Source: RGIG1840 sp964626795 | GTDB taxonomy: Bacteria > Bacillota_I > Bacilli_A > RF39 > UBA660 | DNA length: 19,246 bases | NCBI GenBank assembly: GCA_964626795.1 | Contig: CAZVIQ010000013.1 | Span: 1 to 19,246 of the forward strand | Reading direction: 5' to 3' | Part shown: positions 8,667 to 14,770 of the stretch, one piece after another | Layout of the letters: every line of letters begins with the position of its first letter | Numbering within the stretch: position 1 is the stretch's first letter | Program-made: the position numbers and the translations under genes | Notes under the pieces: model-generated | Told to the model about the DNA's origin: nothing | The model's database searches: none | What the model saw: the letters and a program-made list of their open reading frames with translations, nothing else

Positions 8667-8837
8667 TTCTTTTATATAAAAAGCGACAAAATTAGTGCTT
8701 ATCTAGATTCTCAAGGACCTATTTCATCTGTACATTTATACAGCGGGCTTGGGGTGCGTCCCGTAGTTTCTCTAAAATCTAACATTGAAATTACAAATGG
8801 AACTGGTAGTAAAGAGATACCTTATATAATTGAATAA
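8667..8837 (+). pseudogene. Relict C-terminal fragment of a DUF6273-like surface protein
   Basis: Read directly after the SDR stop codon and in the same frame, these bases are open for 56 codons. They encode a segment ending in YSGLGVRPVVSLKS followed by IEITNGTGSKEIPYIIE and a stop. This matches the last ~45 residues of the surface protein at 6137-7888 (VRPSVSLKS...GEGTNTNPYII). There is no ATG or ribosome binding site, and the rest of the domain is missing, so this is a remnant. The clear homology begins at about 8694. The nucleotide identity to the live copy is low, so the fragment is not a recent duplicate of it. A silent recombination cassette is an alternative but has no direct support. 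Confidence 0.75.
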
Positions 8838-8871
8838 TAAAACAGTGTAGTTTATTGCTACACTGTTTTTG
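8838..8871 (+). terminator. Bidirectional terminator between the surface/SDR locus and rnj
   Basis: A perfect 10-bp inverted repeat AACAGTGTAG (8841-8850) / CTACACTGTT (8858-8867) with a 7-base loop, flanked by T runs on both strands. It serves the convergent plus-strand genes and the minus-strand RNase J, whose TAG stop (8858-8860) lies within the stem. Confidence 0.85.
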
Positions 8872-10528
8872 AATCTAATATCATAGGAATTATAATTGGT
8901 CTTCTGCCTGTTATTTCTATTATATAAGAATTTATTTCTAATATAATTCTGTTTTTTAAATCTATTATATTGAAGTTTGCTTTGATAAGTTCACTTGTTA
9001 CAATTTCTTTTACTTTATTTTGAATATCTGATAGTAAATCAGAATTTTCATTTACAATGACAAATCCTCTTGTAGTAACATTTGGGTCTATGATAAGTTT
9101 TCTATTTTCTGAATCAATATTTAATATTACAATTAGCACTCCATCTGTTGACATTATTTTTCTGTCTTTAATAATAGAAGAACTTATTTCACCAATTCTA
9201 GTTCCATCAACATATATATCATTGATAGGAATTTTACCATCTCTGGTAACTGTTCCTTTTTTAATTGATAGAATTTCCCCGTTTTGAAGAACAAATGTAT
9301 TCTCTTTAGGAACCCCACACATTACTCCTAAATCAGCATGTGCTTTTAACATCCTATATTCACCGTGAACTGGCATAAAATATTTAGGTCTAAAAATTCT
9401 AAGCATTAGTTTTAATTCATCTTGTTTAGCATGACCACTTGTATGTATATCCTGGTCAGTTGTATTTGTATATACTTTAGCGCCTTTTAAATAAATCTTA
9501 TTTATGACTCTATTAATACTTAAAGCATTTCCTGGAATTGGCGAAGACGAAAATATTACTGTATCTTCGGGCATTAAAGTAATGTTTTTATCATTCCCGT
9601 TTGCAATTCTTGATAACGCAGCCAGTGGCTCACCTTGAGAACCAGTGCAAAGTAGACATACTTCATGCGGTTTTAAATTATTTGCTTCAGTACTTGTAAC
9701 AAAAATACCGTCATCTTTTATATATCCACTTTCCTTGGCAATTTGAATATTGTTATTCATACTTCTTCCAAATACAGCAATTTTTCTCCCATTTTCTCTA
9801 CATGTCTCTATAATATGAGTTAATCTATACATATTACTTGCAAAAGTAGCCAAAATTATTCTACTTTTTGTAGTACTAAATATTTCAGAAAGTGTTTCAT
9901 CAACTATACTTTCACTGTTTGAAAATCCAGATGAAAGCGCATTAGTAGAATCACTCATTAAAAGAGTAATGCCTCTTTCACTTATTCTTGCCATTTTTTG
10001 TATATTAGCCATAGGGCCTATAGGAGTTAAGTCAAACTTAAAGTCTCCTGTACTTATGATGATTCCATCTTCAGTTTCTGCCATTATTCCATAAGAATCT
10101 GGAATAGAGTGTGTAGTTCTAAAAAATTCTATTTTAAAGTTATTAAACTCTATAATAGTATCTTCATTATATTCTTTTAAACTGTTTATTTTAATATTTC
10201 TATCCTCAAGTTTTAAATTAATAAGTTTTAATGCAACATTAGGTGCATATATATTAGGAATATTTAAATTTTGCACAATAAAAGGTATACCGCCTATATG
10301 GTCTTCATGACCGTGCGTTATAAATAAAGCCTTAATGTTTTTTTCGTTTTGTTTTAAGAAAGTATAATCCGCTAAGACATAGTCTATACCTAAAAGGTTG
10401 TTTTCTGGAAACATAACACCTGCATCTATAATAATAATTTCATCATTTTTAGAAATACAGTACATGTTTTTTCCAACTTCACCTAAACCACCTAAAGCAA
10501 ATACTTTCGTATCTGTATTATTTTTCAT
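8858..10528 (-). CDS. rnj: Ribonuclease J
   Basis: Metallo-beta-lactamase/beta-CASP ribonuclease with 5'-3' exonuclease and endonuclease activity in mRNA turnover and rRNA maturation. At 556 residues it is full length. Motifs seen: HGHEDHIGG (72-80) zinc ligands, His140 in RTTHSIPDSYGI, TGDFKFD (160-166), beta-CASP features including LLCTGSQGEP (292-301) and HTSGHAKQDEL (362-372), then MPVHGEYRM (385-393), and the complete C-terminal domain (about 445-556). The start is supported by GGAGG on the minus strand upstream of the ATG. Many Firmicutes have two paralogues, J1 and J2; which one this is cannot be decided from one copy. It lies about 2.8 kb from rny, a second degradosome nuclease. Confidence 0.96.
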   Translation of the reverse strand: MKNNTDTKVFALGGLGEVGKNMYCISKNDEIIIIDAGVMFPENNLLGIDYVLADYTFLKQNEKNIKALFITHGHEDHIGGIPFIVQNLNIPNIYAPNVALKLINLKLEDRNIKINSLKEYNEDTIIEFNNFKIEFFRTTHSIPDSYGIMAETEDGIIISTGDFKFDLTPIGPMANIQKMARISERGITLLMSDSTNALSSGFSNSESIVDETLSEIFSTTKSRIILATFASNMYRLTHIIETCRENGRKIAVFGRSMNNNIQIAKESGYIKDDGIFVTSTEANNLKPHEVCLLCTGSQGEPLAALSRIANGNDKNITLMPEDTVIFSSSPIPGNALSINRVINKIYLKGAKVYTNTTDQDIHTSGHAKQDELKLMLRIFRPKYFMPVHGEYRMLKAHADLGVMCGVPKENTFVLQNGEILSIKKGTVTRDGKIPINDIYVDGTRIGEISSSIIKDRKIMSTDGVLIVILNIDSENRKLIIDPNVTTRGFVIVNENSDLLSDIQNKVKEIVTSELIKANFNIIDLKNRIILEINSYIIEITGRRPIIIPMILDSKTV

Positions 10529-10571
10529 AATAATTTTTCCTCCATAAATAAAAGTTAATTTATTAATATAT

Positions 10572-10600
10572 ATTATACAATATAAAATAAAATTTGTCTA
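10572..10600 (-). promoter_or_regulatory. Sigma-A-type promoter for rnj
   Basis: On the minus strand: TAGACA (10600-10595), a 17-base spacer and TATAAT (10577-10572), 44 bases before the ATG. The -10 is perfect. Its -35 overlaps the -35 of the divergent plus-strand promoter. Confidence 0.7.
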
Positions 10601-10622
10601 TTACTTTTAATTATTATATAAT
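10594..10622 (+). promoter_or_regulatory. Sigma-A-type promoter for the kinase/ftsY operon
   Basis: TTGTCT (10594-10599), a 17-base spacer and a perfect TATAAT (10617-10622), 18 bases before the kinase ATG. The -10 sits inside an AT palindrome (10608-10627). No other strong promoter is visible before ftsY, so it may drive the SRP genes as well. Confidence 0.65.
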
Positions 10623-10627
10623 AATTA
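10608..10627. repeat. AT-only 20-bp perfect palindrome, copy 1
   Basis: TAATTATTATATAATAATTA is its own reverse complement and embeds the TATAAT of the plus-strand promoter. The identical 20-mer recurs at 16924-16943 upstream of the DUF2779 gene. It could be an operator, or simply a product of AT-rich promoter composition. Confidence 0.5.
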
Positions 10628-10640
10628 TATGAGGTAATTT

Positions 10641-11584
10641 ATGACAAATTTTCAAAATGCCGATTTAAATAAATTAATAGACTCTAAAGAATTAATTGTT
10701 TTAGATGATGAAAAAGATTGGTTTTTTAGATTACAAGATTTAAACGGTGATATTTATTATTTTATTAAACCTTATTTTGAAGAGAATCAAGATTATCACT
10801 GGTTAAGAGGTATACTTGGTGAGAAAATTTGTGAATTTTATGAGAAATATTCAGTTCATTATTATAAAGCTAATTATTATGGTAGAAATCTTTTTGGAAA
10901 AAAATTAATGTATCAGGATTATTATCAAAATCTTTTCTTAAAACCGGATCTATATATATAACAGGAAAAGAACTTTTAGAGGAATATAGAAAATCACTGA
11001 CAAAAGAAGAAATATTAAAATATTATGGTAACTATGATTTTGATAATGCAGATACATTAAATAATTTAGACGTTCTATGGCACGCTCTTGAATATAGATA
11101 TAGAAACCATCCAGATAAAAATAATATAGTAAGTAATTTGATGAGTGAAATAACTGATTTATATGAATTTACATTATTAACAGGTGATAGTGATAGACAC
11201 TTCAATAATTATCAAATTGAAGAAAATGAAAATGGCGTTCATTTAACACCTTATTATGATTTTGATAATATTTATTCACTTAGTAATTATAATAGGTTAT
11301 CAGTTGAACCTTCCAATTTATACTTGTCATTTGAAAAATCTTTAGAAGTTTATTTTAGATTTGTAACAAAAGAAAAAAGAGAAAGTTTTAGAAATAAATT
11401 AGAAAGTTTAACAAAAGAGTTAATTGAAAGATTTTTAGATGATATAATAAAAAACAATTCAAAGAACGAAGAAGAAAAAAACAAATTCTTGGAAATAAAA
11501 AATGGTATACTACTTATACATGAAAGACATAGAGAAAATTTATTTAAAGTACTCGATGAATATAATATAAATAAAAGTAAATAA
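10641..11584 (+). pseudogene. HipA-like serine/threonine kinase, interrupted by a -1 frame change
   Basis: Two reading frames together encode one protein of about 314 residues. Frame one (10641-10961) gives 106 residues, starting MTNFQNADLNKLID and containing YYFIKPYF and WLRGILGEKICEFYEKY. Frame two continues to 11584 and contains LLSKSFLKTGSIYITGKELLEEY. It then carries the kinase catalytic loop GDSDRHFNNYQ (DRHxxN pattern) and the metal-binding YYDFDN, both typical of HipA-family kinases. The join fits best at the A7 tract at 10898-10904, where a -1 slip gives ...GRNLFGKK-INVSGLLSKSFLK. No HipB-type antitoxin or HipA N-terminal domain is present, so this is a stand-alone short kinase. It precedes ftsY by 9 bases. 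It may be a true pseudogene, a slippage-expressed gene, or a homopolymer sequencing error. Confidence 0.75.
10898..10904 (+). other. A AAA AAA slippery heptamer at the kinase frame junction
   Basis: In the first frame the codons read GGA AAA AAA TTA, so the seven A residues form a canonical X XXY YYZ heptamer. A -1 shift here leads directly into the frame that encodes the remaining two thirds of the kinase. Poly-A tracts also cause transcriptional slippage and indel errors. Confidence 0.5.
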
Positions 11585-11593
11585 GGAGAAGCA

Positions 11594-12562
11594 ATGGGCA
11601 TATTTGATAAAATTAAAAAAGTATTTAATAAAGAAAAAGATAATGATATAGAAATATATGAAAAAGGTCTTGAAAAAACCAGAAATGATTTTGTAAACAA
11701 TATAAATATCTTAGGACTTAAATATAATAAAGTAACAGATGAATTTTATAATGAACTTGAAGAAATACTTATAATGGCTGATATTGGCGTAAATACAGTA
11801 ATGGATTTTGTAGATAAATTAAAGAAAAGAGTTAAAGAAGAAAATATTACAGACTTTGAATTTTTAAAGGAAGTTATTGTAGATGAATTAATGCTCATAT
11901 ATGTTGGTAATGATATAATAGACAGTAAAATTCATTATAATAAAGAAGGAATGACTGTACTTTTATTTATAGGAGTTAATGGAGTTGGAAAGACAACTAC
12001 AATTGCAAAGCTTGCTTCTAAACTTAAAAAAGATGGTAAAAGTGTTATGCTTATTGCAGGTGATACCTTTAGAGCAGGCGCTACTGACCAATTAAAACAA
12101 TGGGCAGAAAGAGTAAATGCCCAGTATTTTGGAAATGAATCCAAAGATCCTTCAAGTGTTATATATGATGGAATCAATGAAGCGAAAAACAAAAATATTG
12201 ATGTAGTGCTTATTGATACAGCTGGAAGACTTCAAAATAAACAGAATTTAATGAAAGAACTTGAAAAGATGAACAAAGTTATTGGAACACTTGTAGATAA
12301 TGCACCTCATGAAACTCTTTTAGTAATTGATGCAACTACAGGGCAAAATGGTATAAGTCAGGCAAAGAATTTTAAGGAAATAACAAATATAACAGGGATA
12401 GTACTTACAAAAATGGATGGGACAGCAAAAGGTGGAATAGTACTTGCCATAAAAGAAAATGTTGATATTCCAGTTAAATATATTGGACTTGGTGAAAAAG
12501 AAGAGGATCTATTGCCTTTTGATATAGAAAAATATATTTATGGACTGTTTAAGGAGTTTTAA
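11594..12562 (+). CDS. ftsY: Signal recognition particle receptor FtsY
   Basis: SRP-GTPase at the inner face of the membrane that docks ribosome-SRP complexes to the Sec translocon. The 322 residues carry the N domain (about 1-110) and the GTPase G domain with the P-loop GVNGVGKTT (127-135), DTFRAGA (157-163), DTAGR (208-212), TKMD (272-275) and the FtsY-specific GLGEKEEDLLPFD (298-310). The acidic A domain is nearly absent, as in many Gram-positives; a basic-hydrophobic start MGIFDKIKKVFNK is the likely membrane-targeting helix. AAGGAG overlaps the kinase stop codon upstream, and ylxM starts two bases after the stop. The gene order ftsY-ylxM-ffh is the usual Firmicute one. Confidence 0.97.
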   Translation: MGIFDKIKKVFNKEKDNDIEIYEKGLEKTRNDFVNNINILGLKYNKVTDEFYNELEEILIMADIGVNTVMDFVDKLKKRVKEENITDFEFLKEVIVDELMLIYVGNDIIDSKIHYNKEGMTVLLFIGVNGVGKTTTIAKLASKLKKDGKSVMLIAGDTFRAGATDQLKQWAERVNAQYFGNESKDPSSVIYDGINEAKNKNIDVVLIDTAGRLQNKQNLMKELEKMNKVIGTLVDNAPHETLLVIDATTGQNGISQAKNFKEITNITGIVLTKMDGTAKGGIVLAIKENVDIPVKYIGLGEKEEDLLPFDIEKYIYGLFKEF

Positions 12563-12563
12563 T

Positions 12564-12851
12564 ATGTTAGAAAGAGAAAAACTAATAGAATTATATGATT
12601 TATATAAAAATATTCTTACTATAAAGCAAAGAGAATATTTTGAGTATTATTATTTTGAAGATATGTCTTTAACTGAAATTGCTGAAAACTTAGGAGTAAG
12701 TAAAGCTATTGTGGGTAAAACCTTAAAAATTGCCAATGAAAAAATTAATAGAACAGAAGAAGCTTTACATTTAAAAGAAATAAATGATTTAATAATAGGA
12801 ACAGAAGATAAAAAATTAATAGAAGAATTTATAAATATTATATACAAATAG
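12564..12851 (+). CDS. ylxM: YlxM/UPF0122 family HTH protein
   Basis: A small helix-turn-helix protein found between ftsY and ffh in Firmicutes and linked with SRP assembly. ATG 12564 is preferred because AAGGAG (12551-12556) lies 7 bases upstream; an in-frame ATG at 12540 would overlap ftsY. The product has 95 residues. A sigma-70 region-4-like HTH spans about 35-56 (MSLTEIAENLGVSKAIVGKTL), after the usual LTIKQREYFEYYYFEDMS lead. The recognition helix reads SKAIVGKTL, where most relatives have a SRQAVYD-type sequence. The C-terminus is acidic and lysine-rich. Assignment rests on sequence pattern and gene order. Confidence 0.85.
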   Translation: MLEREKLIELYDLYKNILTIKQREYFEYYYFEDMSLTEIAENLGVSKAIVGKTLKIANEKINRTEEALHLKEINDLIIGTEDKKLIEEFINIIYK

Positions 12852-12860
12852 GAGGAAAAG

Positions 12861-14168
12861 ATGTTTGAAACTTTATCAGAGAGATTAGATAATGCTGTTA
12901 AAAAAATAAAAGGTTATGGAAAAATAACAGAAGAAAATGTAAAAGATATAATGAGAGATATAAGACTTGCTCTTTTAGAAGCGGATGTAAACTATAAAAT
13001 AGTTTTAGAATTCACTGAAAAAGTAAAAGAAAAGGCACTGGGAGAAGAAGTTCAAAAAAGTCTTAAACCGGGAGAGCTTTTTGTAAAAATATTAAAAGAT
13101 GAACTTGTTTATTTATTAGGAGAAGATGCGAGCCCACTTATAGTTGACTCAAATCCTACGATAGTTATGATGACTGGACTTCAAGGTAGTGGGAAAACAA
13201 CAACAACTGGAAAACTTGGTAATTATATTAGAAAGAAATATAAGAAAAATCCTTTGTTTGTAGCCTGTGATGTTTATAGACCAGCAGCGATTGATCAGCT
13301 AAAGCAGCTTGGTTCTTCTTTAGGAATACCAGTTTATGAAGAAGGAAACGGCAATCCTGTTGAAATTGCTAAAAATGCTGTTAAATATGCAAAAGAGAAT
13401 AACTTTAACTATGTAATTATAGATACTGCAGGTAGACTTCAAATAGATGAAGAACTTATGAATGAACTTGTGAACATTCAAAATGAAACTAACTCTCAAG
13501 AAATACTTTTAGTATTGGATGCAATGATGGGACAAGATGCAATAAATGTAATAACAGGATTTAATGAAAAATTAAAATTAACAGGTTGTATTTTAACAAA
13601 AATGGATGGAGATACTAAAGGTGGTGTTGCTCTTTCATTAAAACATTTAACAAATATACCAATTAAAATGATTGGTGATTCCGAAAAATTAGATGGTTTA
13701 AATGAATTTATTCCCACAAGAATGGCAGAAAGAATTCTGGGAATGGGTGACTTACTTTCAATAATTGAAAAGACAGAAGAAGTGTTATCTGAAGAAGATG
13801 CACTTAATACTGCTAAAAAGATGCAGCAGGGTAAATTTGATTTAACTGATTTTCTAAGTACTATTAAAACAATTAAGAAAATGGGTCCACTTGAAAATTT
13901 ATTAAAATTAATACCTGGTGCAAAAAATATGGGACTTAATAATATTAATATTGATCCTAAACAAATGTCTCATATTGAAGCAATAGTGTTGTCAATGACA
14001 CCTCAAGAAAGAAAAGATCCTAACATCTTAAAAGCTACAAGAAAAATAAGAATATCTAAAGGTTCTGGTAGAAGTGTTGAAGAAATAAACAGACTTTTAA
14101 AACAATTTGATCAGATGAAAGTTATGATGAAACAAATGAGTAATGGAAATATGAAACTTCCATTTTAG
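12861..14168 (+). CDS. ffh: Signal recognition particle protein Ffh (SRP54)
   Basis: The GTPase that binds SRP RNA and signal peptides emerging from the ribosome, and pairs with FtsY. The 435 residues are near the usual length. The N domain (about 1-95) starts MFETLSERLDNAVKKIKG. The G domain shows GLQGSGKTTTT (106-116), DVYRPAA (137-143), DTAGR (188-192) and TKMDGDTKGG. The methionine-rich M domain (about 300-435) contains GDLLSIIEK, MTPQERKDP, and the RNA-binding RISKGSGRSVEEINRLLKQF, ending in a Met-rich tail (QMKVMMKQMSNGNMKLPF). An AGGAGG-type site precedes the ATG by a few bases, and the gap from ylxM is 9 bases. The SRP RNA gene is not in this window, and no clear terminator follows. 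Confidence 0.98.
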   Translation: MFETLSERLDNAVKKIKGYGKITEENVKDIMRDIRLALLEADVNYKIVLEFTEKVKEKALGEEVQKSLKPGELFVKILKDELVYLLGEDASPLIVDSNPTIVMMTGLQGSGKTTTTGKLGNYIRKKYKKNPLFVACDVYRPAAIDQLKQLGSSLGIPVYEEGNGNPVEIAKNAVKYAKENNFNYVIIDTAGRLQIDEELMNELVNIQNETNSQEILLVLDAMMGQDAINVITGFNEKLKLTGCILTKMDGDTKGGVALSLKHLTNIPIKMIGDSEKLDGLNEFIPTRMAERILGMGDLLSIIEKTEEVLSEEDALNTAKKMQQGKFDLTDFLSTIKTIKKMGPLENLLKLIPGAKNMGLNNINIDPKQMSHIEAIVLSMTPQERKDPNILKATRKIRISKGSGRSVEEINRLLKQFDQMKVMMKQMSNGNMKLPF

Positions 14169-14199
14169 TCATTTAAAAAAATTTTAAACAATTACCTAT

Positions 14200-14226
14200 A
14201 CTTAATATTTAATAAAACATAAAATA
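14200..14226 (+). promoter_or_regulatory. Sigma-K/sigma-E-like promoter for the coat gene
   Basis: CATAAAATA (14218-14226) fits the CATANNNTA -10 pattern of late mother-cell promoters. The AC at 14200-14201, 16 bases upstream, fits the minimal sigma-K -35, and ATA at 14198-14200 resembles a sigma-E -35. This is consistent with a coat protein gene, but AT-rich DNA makes chance matches possible. Confidence 0.45.
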
Positions 14227-14249
14227 TACAAGAAAAGGAGTTGTTTAAT

Positions 14250-14594
14250 ATGAATAATGAATTTGGTATGTACCAAGGATATAATGTAGAAAGTAAAAAC
14301 ATGGAAATGAGCGCACAAAGTAAAAGCATGGAAATGAGTGCAATGTCTTCATGTGATATGCCTATGGCTGGAGGCTGTCCTTCTTCTTGTGGGATAGTAT
14401 GCCCACCTGTTTATGAATGTCCTAGAGAAAGATGTGTACATAGACAATTTGTACATGAAGTACCGCATGTTGTACCTGTAAATACAAGAATAATAAATCA
14501 TCATGTTTATAGACATACTTATAGTCCTTGCTATACTTGCTGTGAAGAAAATGTTGTATCAAATGTAAATCCAGGCTGCTGTCAAATGTTTTAA
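14250..14594 (+). CDS. cotD: CotD-like inner spore coat protein
   Basis: A 114-residue Cys-, His- and Met-rich protein with the CotD signature in its second half: CPPVYECPRERCVHRQFVHEVPHVVPVNTRIINHHVYRHTYSP, followed by a cysteine cluster (CYTCC, GCCQMF). In Bacillus, CotD is deposited in the inner spore coat by the mother cell. The start is ATG 14250, 9 bases after AAGGAG (14235-14240); an upstream TTG (14241) is unlikely because it abuts that site. The N-terminal part is unlike Bacillus CotD and holds a duplicated SK(N/S)MEMSA unit. A late-sporulation-type promoter lies in front and a strong terminator behind, so it is monocistronic. Family call is good; the symbol is by similarity only. 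Confidence 0.8.
   Translation: MNNEFGMYQGYNVESKNMEMSAQSKSMEMSAMSSCDMPMAGGCPSSCGIVCPPVYECPRERCVHRQFVHEVPHVVPVNTRIINHHVYRHTYSPCYTCCEENVVSNVNPGCCQMF
14292..14345 (+). repeat. Imperfect 27-bp tandem repeat within the coat gene
   Basis: Two in-frame 27-base units (14292-14318, 14319-14345) encode SKNMEMSAQ and SKSMEMSAM. They differ at only a few bases, which indicates a recent slippage-type duplication. Confidence 0.75.
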
Positions 14595-14597
14595 TTT

Positions 14598-14632
14598 TTA
14601 AAGAGCAAAGTAAAAAAAGTTGCTCTTTTTTA
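14598..14632 (+). terminator. Rho-independent terminator of the coat gene
   Basis: AAAGAGCAA (14600-14608) pairs with TTGCTCTTT (14620-14628) over an 11-base A-rich loop, followed by T residues. Confidence 0.85.
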
Positions 14633-14708
14633 TTGCACAAATATTTTTATACTAGTTAGATATAATCATTTATATATACTTAAGATTTATTATATCTTTA
14701 ATTAAAAC

Positions 14709-14737
14709 TTGATTATAGAGATTTAATAATTTATAAT
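14709..14737 (+). promoter_or_regulatory. Sigma-A-type promoter for the cysteine-repeat surface operon
   Basis: TTGATT (14709-14714), a 17-base spacer and a perfect TATAAT (14732-14737), 33 bases before the ATG. The remaining AT-rich stretch between the coat terminator and this promoter shows nothing else. Confidence 0.7.
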
Positions 14738-14770
14738 ATATATGAGAATATATAGTGAAAGGTAACTGGA

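Noticed and set aside
10949..10960. TA-dinucleotide run as the site of the kinase frame change
   Set aside because: A shift here would keep the segment KLMYQDYYQNLFLKPDLYI, which does not fit the family, whereas the alternative frame upstream gives the expected LLSKSFLKTGSIYITGKELL.
10641..11584. HipBA toxin-antitoxin module
   Set aside because: No small HTH antitoxin gene precedes or follows; the gene is a stand-alone HipA-type kinase in an SRP operon.
14169..14199. Terminator after ffh (TTTAAAA/TTTTAAA inverted repeat)
   Set aside because: The stem has no G-C pairs and no T tract after it; too weak to call.
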